DNA of 64,000 nucleotides from assembly GCA_014871385.1 (NCBI GenBank), contig CM026422.1, forward strand, positions 11,098,718 through 11,162,717, in the 5' to 3' direction. The notes under the pieces were generated by a model that searched no databases, was not told the DNA's origin, and saw only the letters and a program-made list of their open reading frames with translations. The position numbers and the translations under genes are program-made. Source of the stretch: Ceratodon purpureus. Lineage: Eukaryota; Streptophyta; Bryopsida; Pseudoditrichales; Ditrichaceae. This document shows positions 1 to 11,282 of this stretch, in pieces; positions within the stretch are counted from its first letter, which is position 1; every line of letters starts with the position of its first letter.

Positions 1-744
1 GAAGGGGCCTACTAAAATTATAATCGTGTAGGAAGAGGAGGGAGGGAGGAAGGAAGGGTCCGCCATGTGATTAAAATGAGGGCGAGGATTATTTGTTGGA
101 GGCCCAATAGGCATACCTGCATGCATCAAAATCTTGTTGCAGTCGAGGTAAGATAAATTTACAATTTTATAATCGGTAAGGATGATAGAAATTTTACAGC
201 ATTGCAAGTACTTGCAGAATGTTAAAGTAGATATATGTACTCTAAGGAAATAAAGCTATAGACTGTAAAAAACCAAATTATAAGAAAAAAAATATATAAG
301 AAAGGAATAAATATATTGAAAATGGAAACATAAACATTTATTAAAAAATCCATTTATTCTAAAATGTTGAAAACTTGTCAAGAAGAATTATTTTGTCATA
401 TAATCAAACTAAGATTTGGTGTTATTTAGAAAGAATTGGACCACTTATGGACAAAAAAAAACATAAAAAATTTAGTATCTTTAAGAATTCCACATTATAC
501 TCTATTTTTACTATTATCTTTTACCAAAAATTCATATTGTTGGGAACTATTGAATAATAAATATGTTATGAAACTTATATTATATATCTTTCACATACAA
601 GATTAAAACATTATAATTTTACAAAAATTAAATGATAATTTAGAAAATTGGACAATATATGTTTCTATCCCAATTTCGACACCAAAAGCGGGACCAATAT
701 TTTACTATGAAGTAGGACGCCATTGCTAACAAAATTCGGACTAG
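1..744. other. AT-rich intergenic sequence, no gene seen
   Basis: The stretch is AT-rich with a purine-rich patch near 30-60. Short open frames are present but have no recognisable domain, codon bias or splice context. Confidence 0.5.
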
Positions 745-1026
745 AGCACAAAGATCAGATTCTCCGATAACAGCAAAACGGTGCAAGGAGCGAATGAAGA
801 CATTAGGATACTATATAGAAGTTACCGTTGGGACGAAAAAGAAGAAAAGTGCGAAAGAGAAGAAAGTTGGTATGAGTGGCGCAAATCAAATGGAATAGTT
901 GTTAATTGGTATTACGATGCGATTGGAATATTCCGAGGGCCTCGTGAAGGAAAATCGATCAACTCGCAGAATGAAGGAGAAGCGACCCGCACGCAGAATG
1001 AAGGAGAATCAGTGAAGAAGCAAGTT
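745..1026 (+). CDS. Possible internal exon of an unidentified gene
   Basis: The frame is open from just after a TAG at 742-744 and runs into a consensus splice donor (GTAAGT at 1027). The encoded 94 residues are rich in Tyr, Trp, Glu and Arg and end in two near-copies of a QNEGE(A/S) motif. There is no convincing ATG, so this is treated as an internal exon or a relic. I do not recognise a family. Base composition is less AT-rich than the flanks, which supports former coding use. No partner exons could be placed downstream in the AT-rich DNA, so it may be a decayed fragment. Confidence 0.25.
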
Positions 1027-1053
1027 GTAAGTCCTGGCTCACCTTCTCTTTGA

Positions 1054-1918
1054 TTGAAGTCCTATTTTGAAATAGCTAAATTACAGATATTGCTTGAATT
1101 TAGATTCTTAAGTTTGTGCACATGTTGGCCCTTACATGATGAATAAGATTTTGTGATGCATATAACAACAAAAAATTATTTTATAATGATACTAAGAATT
1201 TTAGGGCTAAAAGCATGGAAAACTTTTAATTCTAAGAATTATATAAGATTAAGCAATGTTTGCCTATAAATTTCTACAAATCTATTTTTTAAAGGATATG
1301 ATATCAAAAATATTTTATTTTAAATTAATAAAATTTCTTATTTATCAAATATAATCAAAACAACTAATGTAGTCAATAATGTATTCTATTGGTTTGAATT
1401 AAAAGACAATTCAAGGTACTATTCCAAATAATTTCATTGAAATTTTTGCAAAGATAGAAAAATTCAATATAAATTCTTATATTTTCTTGGATAAATTTTT
1501 ATTTGTTTTTTATTCACAATATCAAGGATTTGCTAGACGACATTAGTCTTTAAATGATTATGTTTGATTTGGAATAAATTTAAAAAACAAACTTGTTCCA
1601 TTTAAATTTGAAATGTAATTTTTTTATTGCCAATAGATATTTTTGCACAAGAGATACTTTCTTGCTATAAAATAAATAATGAACATATTATGATACGACA
1701 CACTTGAGGGTATGCAAAGCAATATCAAAAGTGAAAGTTTACAAGATAATAACTAAAAAAACTCAATATAGTTTCAACAAAATGGAGGTCATTCTCCCCA
1801 TGTCGATATTGGCTTCAGAAACAAGGATGGCTGTATCTGTTGATGAATCAAATGCTTGTGGTTGGACTTGCATGTCTAACAGTGCCAATGACTCCTTCAG
1901 TTGTTCACTAGGCTCCGC
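1054..1918. other. AT-rich intergenic sequence
   Basis: Low-complexity A/T-rich DNA without a credible gene, RNA or repeat structure beyond short homopolymer runs. Confidence 0.5.
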
Positions 1919-2170
1919 TTATAGATTCTCAAGAAGAGCATTTTCAAGCTCTTCAGAAAAGTTTATCTCCTCCTTAGTCAGATTATCCATTTCATCATCT
2001 ACAAAAGCGTTTTTTAGCTCTTCAAAAAAGTTTATCTCCTTCTCAATGAGATTATCCATTTCATTATCTAGAAGAACATTTTCAAGCTCTTTAGAAATGT
2101 TTATCTCCTCTTCAGTGAGATTATCCACTTCATCATCTATAAGAGCATTTTTTAGCTCTTCAAATAGTTG
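1919..2170 (-). repeat. 69-bp tandem repeat encoding a 23-residue acidic unit
   Basis: Three full copies and one broken copy of a 69-bp unit. On the minus strand each encodes MDNL(T/I)(E/K)(E/K)EIN followed by a Glu/Leu/Asn-rich half and DDE. The most upstream copy has lost one base. A 69-bp period keeps the frame, so the array probably grew while it was translated as part of the Dof-like gene. Confidence 0.8.
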
Positions 2171-2755
2171 ATCTCCTCATTTGAATACAGATTTTACATG
2201 ATTGCTTCACTCAATTCCATTGTGGAAGAGGATTTCATGAGATGAGCAGGAAAAACTTGAAATCGATTGCGACAGTTATGGCACAAGCAACGAGGTTGCA
2301 TTGTATTTCTGTTATTGTAGGAGAAGAAACTTGGATTGCCTTCTACAACACATTTCGTGCATTGTATGACAATCCCTGCCCATTCTAGACGTTTCAACCC
2401 CTTTTTTCTTTCTAGATGTTCTTCCTCGTGGCCTCCAGTTAGTTCCTTTTCTTCGATCCACGTAAGTATAAAACTTTTTGCTAGCTAGACATTGATATCA
2501 AGGTTGAGTAATTTCAGTTCTTTTCTTGTTGTTGAGAAACTTGAATTTATAAGCATTGGATTGACAATATTGGCATATTTTGAGTTGATTTACAAACTCT
2601 TTTGGTTCAACGGCACCCTTTCTTCAAGAAATATTGACACCGTTTTCCACATAATCCATGTTTGGTGGCATGCTTGCTTGTACATAGGGGTACTGTATAG
2701 ACATGTTTGGATCTCCATAAGAGTAATCCATAGAAATGTTTGTATAGTGCTCCAT
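1919..2755 (-). pseudogene. Degraded double Dof-like zinc-finger gene with acidic repeat tail
   Basis: Read on the minus strand from an ATG at 2755, three successive frames give one coherent protein. It has an N-terminal Tyr/Met/Pro segment, then a first Cys2 finger (CQYC, then a KFKFLNN core, QP and YQC), then a basic linker with KGTNWRPRG and RKKKG. A second finger follows (CTKC, NPSFFSYNN, MQPR, CHNC), and the end is an acidic tail of 23-residue repeats. The order C-x2-C, F-x-Y/L-N-N, Q-P-R, C-x2-C matches the Dof domain. The second finger has about 22 residues between Cys pairs against 21 in Dof, and the first has about 24 and lacks its last Cys (CLAS). Breaks seen: TGA at 2624-2626 and 2498-2500, a frame change near 2398-2409, TAA at 2194-2196 and a one-base deletion near 2160. 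The Dof assignment is inference from motif spacing. A different zinc-ribbon family is the alternative. Confidence 0.5.
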
Positions 2756-2799
2756 GAGTTGTACGGAATAAGTCCGAACGTATTTGCAAAATAAAAAAG

Positions 2800-4400
2800 A
2801 GACTGCAGAACAAATTTGAAGGCCGTGTCGGCAATGGTAATGATATTATGAGAGACGGTAGAGAAGGAAGCTATAGAGTCAGATGCGACAAATAGCTAGG
2901 AGTGAATAAATGAGCCTTGAATGGGAGAGGGGGGTTATATATAAAGTATTATTTACAATAAAATTGAGATTTATTCTTCATTGGAAATGATTTTAATGTA
3001 CAAAACATATAAAATCCTCTTTTAGTAGGAACAAAGATTTATGTATTTGATGCTTTTAAAGAAAAAATAGGCAATTTGAAAAATGACTTTTAACCATTAA
3101 TTGAAATAACTTAGTTATCACTTGACATAGTTGATTTTAATAATAAAAAAAACGTAACAATCTTAATTTGTTCAAAGAATATCATTAATGAAAATTTACC
3201 ATTACGGTTACACTGTTCATATTTATGGAAGTTCTAATGAAATAATTATATGGAAGAAGTTTTCAAAAACCAAAGACTCTAAGTAACTTCTTCTATCGAT
3301 AAATTTTATGATGTTGTCCTTCATACAATGAGCATGATTTGAAAATGGGAAGGTAGTGGGTGCTCAAGGTCTTCAAGAAGAAGTCCTCTTTGCACCTTTA
3401 GTGTTTTAGTGCAATGTTTGAAAGTCATTGGTGGAATTGCAACACACTCAAGAACATTGTTACTATTATCAAAAATTGAAAAAATAACGAATTTATGAGG
3501 CAACATATTAAATGAGAGGTTGGATGGCAAGGAGGATTAATGGTGGCAAAATTTATGGTTTGTGAACAAAAAATTATGTATACAATTAAACTGCATATTG
3601 CAGTTCGATATTTATGGTATAAAAATGATGGTTATTATATTTGGGAGTAAATTCATATGACCTTATTTTTTTTTTATAAATTATCTATTAAGACAATTAA
3701 TAATTTCTAAAATATAATTAAATTCTTCAAATACTAGAAACTATTAACTGTCTAAAAAGACTTAAAGTTCATTATAAATCTTTAAAGATTTAAGATAAGT
3801 CTTTAAATTTTTAAATTTTTAAAAATTTGTAAATCATTAAATCTTTAAACTTTTAAAATATCAATTATCAATCTTTAAATCTTTATGAATTTTTTTTTAA
3901 ATTTTTGAATTTGAAATTAGATGTTGTAAAGTTTTGATGTTGAAAGAATAGCAATTTGACTCCTAGGCCAACCCATTTGTATGGGTAAGGTAATTGATGA
4001 AGGATTTTGTTTTTATCGGTCGAAGGTCTTGGTCAATAGACTTTAAGTTTATTTTTTATTAATTGACAATGGACTTTAAGTTGCTAACCAATATTGTACT
4101 TTAGTGGTAACTTTGTCACTCCTTGGTTGAATACTTAATTGATTTCAAATTTTGGTGTCCGGCGGTAAAAAAAAGTAGTTTTTTAAATTTTAACTTTTAA
4201 AGAAATAAATTTATTTATGTTCGAATTTCATCTACAATTCATGAAGTTTTATTGGATGTTTGTTATTTAGTGAACTTCATGTGTCACAGCAGCGTTGCAT
4301 CATGAAGACATTTTTATTGCTTCATAATATTGTATATGAAGTTTTGGAAATTGAGATTTTCGTTGTGGTTAGGTTTGTGGTGCAAGGCTTCGGCTCCTTA
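2800..4400. other. AT-rich intergenic sequence
   Basis: No gene is supported. Positions 3720-3920 are a low-complexity tract built from variants of AAATCTTTAAA and AAATTTTT. Confidence 0.5.
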
Positions 4401-4412
4401 TGGTGCTTGTAG

Positions 4413-4613
4413 ACGGAAGGAGGGAAGTTTAAGGCCAAACATGAGGAGCTCTATTGTGGTTTGCCTTGCGAGCAATTCTCGCCAGGACTCCAATGGGGAG
4501 AGCGTGGTTGTGAGTTGAACCTTGACCAGCTTGGGAAGAGAGATCATGTTTGCCTTCTTTGCTCATGTGGAGACATCCGAACTGGGTTCACAGATTATTA
4601 TGCACTATGTTGA
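4413..4613 (+). pseudogene. Cys-rich coding relic, unidentified
   Basis: A 66-codon frame is open between TAG at 4410 and TGA at 4611 in an otherwise AT-rich setting. It encodes a Cys-rich stretch (LYCGLPCEQFSPGLQW, then GCELNL, then CLLCSC, ending near TDYYALC). Codon third positions are GC-richer than the surroundings, which suggests a former exon. It has no start codon and no clear splice sites, and upstream stops interrupt it. I do not recognise the family. The two CxxC-like groups suggest a zinc-binding fragment. Confidence 0.35.
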
Positions 4614-4745
4614 GATGAATTGTGATTAGAAGGAGTTGCAGATCACCATGAACATTTTGAATTTATTTTGTTTTCAATTCATGTGTTTTATTTCAAGATA
4701 TTTCATCATTCATCTAATTTTATTTTATGCTTTTCCGGCAAATAG

Positions 4746-4746
<1 letters not shown>

Positions 4747-4801
<55 letters not shown>
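4747..4801. repeat. (TA)n microsatellite
   Basis: About 27 uninterrupted TA dinucleotides. Confidence 0.95.
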
Positions 4802-4803
<2 letters not shown>

Positions 4804-6112
4804 TCCGTCAGTTTTATTTGAAATGATTTTTTGCCGAAGTTGCCTCTAAGGTACCTTAAAAGCCACTTTAGGATAATCATTTAAATTTTAGAAGTTAAAG
4901 TTTGATAAATTGTATGAAAGGTTGCAATTGTTGTGCAAAAATCAAGAGGTTTGTCATTTTTTAAGGAAGAAATTATCATTTGAAGTTTATTTAAATTTAA
5001 AACTAGAGTGTGGTCTATTTGTAAATGGAAAGAATTGTGCTAAAGTTTTTGGAATTGGTAAACATCATTTGAAAGTTAACTTGACAAATAGTATTTTGTT
5101 CAAAGAATTGATGTAATTTATATAGATCCAATCTTCTTATAGATATAACTTTTATTCACCCAAGTACATCAAACTATAAACATCATTTTCTTTGATATTT
5201 TCTTTAGAATTGACTTTTAAGTTCCTTTATCAAATAAATTAGAAAACAACGGTTTTAAAATAATGTAAATTACTTAAATTTAGGAGGTTAAAAATACCAA
5301 AAAAAATGAGCTTGAAATCTAAATGGAAACTAAAATTATCATTATATGGTACATGCATGTCCAATTTGGCACAAATTAAATCTTTTACAAGGTGCAAAAA
5401 AATCCGGATTCTTTTAAAAATAGAAAATCATATTAATGTTCAAAACAACTAGAATTGTGGCAAATTAGGTTTATCAAACTCAAAAATTCAAGATCAATTT
5501 CTTCTTGGGCACTAGAGTGCTGAATTGGCCATGCACGTATAATATTGCTTAATTTAGCCTTTAAATGTATTTTATATCTTCTTTGTATCAAAACATTTAA
5601 TTAAAAAATTCAACAAACAAATTTGAACTTGTCATAATTTGGTCATGAAAATGATTATTTTATGCTAATATTATTGATGTGATGACAAGATAGAACTACC
5701 CATTCTTGTTATTGTTTTATTCTACCCTTCATCTTTACATGGTACTGATTTGAATAAAATGTCAAATTCAGTCATCAATTTAAAAATACAATCAGCGTGC
5801 TCCAAATAAATTCTTCATCTCCACCACAAATAGAACCTAAATTTCAAAAACAGCAAAATTGTCAGGTTTCTCCATGTAATATCTTCATCTCCGCCTGACG
5901 CAAATGAGAACATTTCCCCAACAAAAGTGTACTCATCCTCCAGATTTTCCTTGTTACAACTCAGTCTCGAAATGTTCTCCTCCGAGACATGTCGAACCCG
6001 CAATTTCACCTGCAACCCCACCTACTAAGAATTCCCTTGAATCTTCAGAATCCTCACCAGCAGATTCATGCTACGAAGCCAGAAACACTAAACAAGTGAG
6101 AATCTACCGATT
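4802..6112. other. Mostly AT-rich intergenic sequence
   Basis: No complete gene. The last 300 bases (5815-6112) are GC-richer and contain short minus-strand open pieces that could be decayed exons of the candidate at 6113-6376, but frames and splice sites do not join convincingly. Confidence 0.4.
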
Positions 6113-6376
6113 TCATGGAAAACGATAACGAGTGGCTCCGTTCTCCGACCTTAAAATATCAGCAAGGTACTGTTCAGGAGTACAAAGTGGTACCAAAATA
6201 CTGTATTCTTCGGTATCTTCCACATAAAAGCACCCGGGCGGAGTCTCACCGCAGGAACGGATTCGAAGTTCTTCACTAACCGGACCAGTAAAGTCAAACG
6301 CAGGCTGCTCTTCGGGCAGCACTTGGTCATACTCAGTGTACTCCAACGCAAATGCGACACTACCCAAATGCAACAC
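6113..6376 (-). CDS. Possible exon of an unidentified minus-strand gene
   Basis: An open frame of 87 codons with clearly coding-like codon use ends in TGA at 6113. It has no ATG at its start. A CTCAG splice-acceptor-like sequence lies just upstream on the minus strand, so this looks like a terminal exon or an exon remnant. The peptide is acidic (EYTEYDQVLPEEQPAFDF, then RIRSCGETPPGCFYVEDTEE) with no family I recognise. Further coding-like but interrupted stretches lie downstream on the same strand at about 5815-6080, so decay is likely. Confidence 0.3.
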   Translation of the reverse strand: MLHLGSVAFALEYTEYDQVLPEEQPAFDFTGPVSEELRIRSCGETPPGCFYVEDTEEYSILVPLCTPEQYLADILRSENGATRYRFP

Positions 6377-6399
6377 TTACTGAGCTTTTTATGAATTTT

Positions 6400-7147
6400 A
6401 GAATCTAGAATCTAGAATCTAGGTTCCACTGGATATGCATTAAGAGGAAACCTTTAATTTTTAATTGAACACACTGTCTATGCAGGTAATAGATATTGGG
6501 GATACAATCTGTTTGGGTACATGTGAAATTATGGCAGGGCATTTGCACTCAATTCACCACCTGAAACTTCAAAGAATACAATTGTCACAACATGTAGAGA
6601 CGATGTAAGATGACAACAATTATAATGTCTGAATTAGCAAAGACAAAAGTAAACATTATTTTATGTGAGACACTATTTTTGTTTTGTTTTTAGTACACCC
6701 TTATTTCACTAATACGATTTTATAACTTTGATTATATGACACTTTTGATTGATTATCTAATTTGAAACTATTCTTGTAATATACCAATGATATACTATAA
6801 ATCTATGACGTGACAATTCATTTATATCATTGATTATATTATGAGAAGACAACAATATTTATAGTTTAAAATCAAAAAGAATTTTGAAAGGAGAAAAAAC
6901 ATATTAAATTCATCTAAGAACCACAAATGAAGAACCTATGGAGAACTTATGAGGAATTTACAAGGAACTTATTAGGAACCAATGGGGTACTAGGAGAATC
7001 TTCAAGAAATCCATTCCATACTACCGTATATCGATAACAAGTTCATTCTTCTTCAAACAAACATTTTTTTTTTTTGAAAAATAAAGTTTTTCTCCCAATA
7101 ATTTATTTTTTTCAGTTTTTGTTTTTGTTTCTTTTTCAAACCCTAAA
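6400..7147. other. AT-rich intergenic sequence
   Basis: No gene seen. The end is a T-rich tract leading to the retroposon insertion site. Confidence 0.5.
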
Positions 7148-7158
7148 AGTAGCAAATA

Positions 7159-7322
7159 AGCTTCTAGGAGTTTGGCCTTGTAGTTGTATCTGAGTCTCTT
7201 TTGTGTGTGTGAGTCCGTTTGCCGGTTAGCTTTGGGCTGACCTGGTTGTGCTGCGGTGAGTTTGTTCTCTTGTCATTGGCTATGGAATAAAGTTACCATT
7301 TGCTTCAAAAAAAAAAAAAAAA
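7159..7322 (+). mobile_element. Short A-tailed retroposon with target-site duplication
   Basis: About 150 bp ending in a pure A run and flanked by the direct repeat agtagcaaata (7148-7158 and 7323-7333), which is the signature of target-primed reverse transcription. Its 3' part (TGCGGTGAGTTTG, then CATTGGCTATGGAA, then CCATTTGCTTC before the A tail) matches the short element at 46394-46517. Its last 20 or so bases resemble the 3' end of the LINE at 50890-57315. It is either a SINE that borrows the LINE tail or a severely 5'-truncated LINE. No clear pol III A and B boxes were recognised. Confidence 0.8.
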
Positions 7323-7985
7323 AGTAGCAAATATTACAAAAAATATTTTTTCATATATTTTTTTTCTATCCTTAATTTCTTTTTATAAAAAGAATTATGT
7401 ATGAACAAACGTGCTTTTGACGCACGGTATGACGTTTTGATACTACAAGTATTTGGTAGTTCCCAAACCCGTCACACAACCAGTATTATAGCGCTTTTGG
7501 GTACACTTCCCTTTTCCGCCCTGCTGCCCGCACCACTGCCCGCACAACTTCGAGCAGTGCTTGAACATCACAGACTGTTGCCGAAGCGACCGCGTCAGTC
7601 TTGCTCGCTGGTGGAGGGCGGATCGGCGACTGTACGGCAAGTGGGAAGCGGGGTACAACGCGGTACTTGGAGCTGTTTGCTCGCCATTTCTCTGCACAGT
7701 CTCGCGATCTAGTCGTCTCCATGGTCGCCCCACCTCTCCCCGAACATATCTCGTTGCGGAGTTACGACCCTGCAGTTGCTAGAACTAGAACTAGAGGCCG
7801 TTCAATTCACTTGTCTAACCTTTGTTGCACGATACCGGCAGTTGGGGTTGTGTGACAGTGGAGAGTTTGCAGTTGTTAGTTTGCTAGTTTGGTATTGACT
7901 GGTGAGAGTTTGGTGGAGGAGAAGAGCTGGAGGTGAAGGAGGGAAGAGGCGGTGGTGGACAGGGAGTAGGTGAGTCGTCGTCGAG

Positions 7986-8708
7986 ATGGGTGACCCATCG
8001 CAGCTTATCTATAGCTTGGTAGCTCGCGGGACGACGGTCCTGGCGGAATATACAGCGTTTCAGGGGAACTTCAGCGCCATCGCGGTGCAGTGTTTGGTGA
8101 AGCTGCCGGCGGCGAACAACAAGCATACTTATGTGTGTGACCAGCATACGTTCAACTTCCTGATCGAGGACGGGTTTACTTACCTCGCGGTGGCGGACGA
8201 GGAATATGGGCGCCAGATTCCGTTTGCGTTTCTGGACCGTGTGAAGGATGATTTCAAGCACCGGTACCAGGGCGGGAAGGCGGATCTCGCTGTGGCGCAC
8301 AGTTTAGATGCTGAGTTTGGGCCTCGGATGAAGCAGCATATGGAATTCGTGCTCGAGAACCCGGACGAGGTGAAGAAAATGACGAGAATTAAGAGCCAAG
8401 TGGCGGAGGTGAAGGGGATTATGATGGAGAACATCGAGAAAGTTCTGGACCGTAACGAGAGGATTGATCTCTTGGTGGACAAATCCGCGGGGCTGCAATC
8501 GGATGCACACCATTTCCAGCTGCAGGGGAAGAAGATTCGGCGCAGGTTGTGGTGCCAGCACTTCAGGTTGAAGCTCCTGGTGCTACTGCTCCTCGTTATC
8601 GTTGCATTGATTATCTATCTCTCGGTTTGCAGAGGCTTCGTGTGCCATAATCCAGGTGTTCCTGGCAGCCCACCTGCGCCTGGAACTCCTCCCGGTACAG
8701 GATTCTAG
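7986..8708 (+). CDS. VAMP7-family (VAMP72-like) longin R-SNARE
   Basis: This 240-residue R-SNARE drives fusion of secretory or endosomal vesicles by pairing with Q-SNAREs on the target membrane. Residues 1-115 form the longin domain (start [15 protein letters not shown]). Residues about 127-185 form the R-SNARE coiled coil, with the zero-layer arginine at Arg156 in [12 protein letters not shown] transmembrane anchor lies at about 196-214. A basic and Trp-containing stretch before the anchor (KKIRRRLW) is usual for the family. After the anchor the protein has an unusual 26-residue Cys/Gly/Pro tail ending GTPPGTGF. Most plant VAMP72 genes have introns, whereas this one is a single uninterrupted frame and may be a retrocopy or intron-loss lineage. 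The ATG lies in GC-rich sequence and is the first in frame. Confidence 0.95.
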   Translation: MGDPSQLIYSLVARGTTVLAEYTAFQGNFSAIAVQCLVKLPAANNKHTYVCDQHTFNFLIEDGFTYLAVADEEYGRQIPFAFLDRVKDDFKHRYQGGKADLAVAHSLDAEFGPRMKQHMEFVLENPDEVKKMTRIKSQVAEVKGIMMENIEKVLDRNERIDLLVDKSAGLQSDAHHFQLQGKKIRRRLWCQHFRLKLLVLLLLVIVALIIYLSVCRGFVCHNPGVPGSPPAPGTPPGTGF

Positions 8709-9898
8709 ATGTGCTTTAGAGGAACCTCTTTATGTACTGGGTTGCACTTTATGCTTTTAAGCTTTCGGGGTGTTATGATGTCAAAGCGGTGCATGATCCT
8801 TTTAAACCACTGCTCTGAGGCTTCACATACAGATCCAAAAGATTGTCCAGTGGGGAGGATATCTAAGCCTGAGTAGCTTAGGTTGGTCCATGGCCACCCT
8901 AATTTATCGGACATGGAAGCATGTTATCTGATGGATAGTGGATCTCGTGAAGAATGAGTAGTGACCTAGGTCTCTGGGTTTGAACTCTGAATATATGCTC
9001 TGGCATGCTTATTTGCCAGTTTTAGTAGATCTTTAGATTAGAGATGAAGGAGATGGCCCTCTTCTACCTGACACACACATAGACAACACCGAAGTCGGGA
9101 TTTTAGAGCAGGTCTTCGATCTTCAGGTCTCGAGTAGTTAGCTGCTGATCGTCTTGAGCATCACTTTGCCAGAAATTGGAGGCTCCGAAACGGTATCAAA
9201 TGTAAAAATTGCTGGTTTGATGTATTGACGTCGATTTGATATGTTGGCTCTGTTCTAATGAGGCTGGCTGTTTCTCAAATATGTGTTCATCTAATGTCAT
9301 CTGGAATCTAAACTAGGTATATGCGAAATTGCCTGCATTTCCACCAAACTTTCTCACATGAAGTTCCAGGATTCTAGCTGAATGAGCGCACTTTTCCTTC
9401 TAAATCATACATATTCTCAGCCCGTGCCCACCCAGTTGACTTATTTACATGCCAAGCTTAATGAGAACATATTTGAATACGTGCGATCCTTTAACTGAGG
9501 AAGCAAAATAACCTTCGTCTTAATATCATGCTCACAATCTGCAACATCGTGTGGGTTTAGGATGTTGAACATCAAAACAGGTTTCTAAGTGATGGCTCTC
9601 ACCTCCGTCGCTGCCCACACACCTCGTCGTGGGAATTCGATTATGGGAGTCATTGATGATACCTAGAAGATTCATCTGGATGGTGTGCAGTGCAGTACCA
9701 GATTCTTGTGAAGTCTTTCCATGTGCTCTACAAATGATACAGAAATCTCAATCATCCTAGGTAGTATATTTCGAGTTGCAGTAGACATCCCCTAAATCCT
9801 GGCATGCTTTCCCATCACATGATAAATAATTGACCTAAAGTTATCCTAGAGAATTGACCAAGATTTAAACAGCAATGCTTTCTTTCTTTCTAGACATT
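8709..9898. other. Downstream and intergenic region, no gene seen
   Basis: The composition is near neutral and it probably includes the 3' untranslated region of the R-SNARE gene. No credible coding frame or RNA was found. Confidence 0.5.
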
Positions 9899-10304
9899 AA
9901 GGTTGAAGCACCTAAAACCAACCGGGTCCCCAAAACCGATCACTAGACTTCTCCAATTCCGACAAGTTTTCAGATTTAAAATCTTGGGAGATCTAGAAGA
10001 AAGTATGAAGCATGATTGGTAGAAAGGGAATCATATGGGAATATTTTGGTGGTAGTAGAGTGATCAAGTTTTGGTGTCATGGTGGTCGGTTTTAGGGAAA
10101 CCTACATGTTGGTTGTGTGTAAAAGTAAAAATGTTCATTAGAAAATTTGTATCAATTCAGAAAATGCTTCAAAAATTTCCAAAAAATTGGCATTCTTCAT
10201 GATTTCTATTTCCCCTTCCATGAAAAATAACCATTCAGAAATTCTCCCGAGGAATCATTGCGAACTCTCTTATTTGATCGGTTTTGGGTGCCTCAACCTT
10301 AGTC
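9899..10304. mobile_element. MITE with GAAGCACCTAAAA-type inverted ends
   Basis: The left end reads TAAGGTTGAAGCACCTAAAA and the right end is its imperfect inverse (TTTTGGGTGCCTCAACCTTA). The same end sequence is found in the element at 57609-58041, so this is a second copy of one family. It is about 406 bp with no coding capacity. I could not define a target-site duplication securely. Confidence 0.6.
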
Positions 10305-11282
10305 AACCACGAGAAACACAGTAGCAATCTTGGTCCTGCACACCCATCAGGTGTCAGAACTGACGAAATTCGGAACCTCGACGAAGTAGAAATCGCAACG
10401 ATGACAGAACCTTCACTGAATTTATCTGGAATTGAAAATTTTGTGTATACACTCTGCAAACATGCCCTCGAAGTCATCAGTGGGAGCCATTCACATGAAG
10501 AATGTGCATTTTCCAACGCCCCGTTGGCTTGACATATTGGGACCGGATAGTTTGACTGTTTACCACATTCCTTCCCTAACAAAATCCCGTCTTGACCTTC
10601 AGCACACTCTGCAGACACAAGACTATCGTGCCTCTTCCATACCTAAAATATCAGAAGTGAAGGAGACTGTCAATCAAGACGACATTTTTCTCAACAGATC
10701 TTTAATTTCAAAGCTTTCAGGAACGACACACCAGATGGCTTGATCACATGAAAACATTCGGCTGAAATCTCATCACATGACACAAACACATAGATTATAT
10801 CGCTCTTTCGTGCATGTAAAACACACTCCGCACACCAAGAAACATGAAACTCCTGGACCAAGAATTCTGTGGAAGACTCTTCCTAACTGCAAGTCGAGTA
10901 GCTGTATCAGTGGGAGTCCAAAATTCTTGTGCACACAAAACTGGCACAACCAGCCAGAGTTGTGCCAGTAATTTGATCTGCGACTAACTGGGCTTCATTC
11001 GACCTGGGATTGGCTTCAGACCACGTTGGTGGTTTCCATAAGTGATTTTTGACATGAATAATTGGAGAAGTTGATGTTATTCGACAGAGCATGTTTGGTA
11101 GGTATCACAACTGAACCAAGTTTCCTATAATTGTGCGAGGTATTATTATTGAATTGAATCGATCCCTAACGGGATATCTCGTTTTTCTGCAAAACTTTCA
11201 TTTTCTGGTATTATGTGAAAAAGGCTGTAAAGAAGTTTAGAACTACATTTAATTATTGTAACCATAAGATCTGACACTTGTT
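10305..11282. other. Intergenic region, no gene seen
   Basis: Several short overlapping frames exist but none shows domain content or consistent codon use. Confidence 0.45.

Noticed and set aside
7401..7855. Overlapping open frames on both strands upstream of the R-SNARE gene
   Set aside because: They overlap in several frames in a GC-rich leader, have no domain and no consistent codon use. Most simply promoter and 5' leader.
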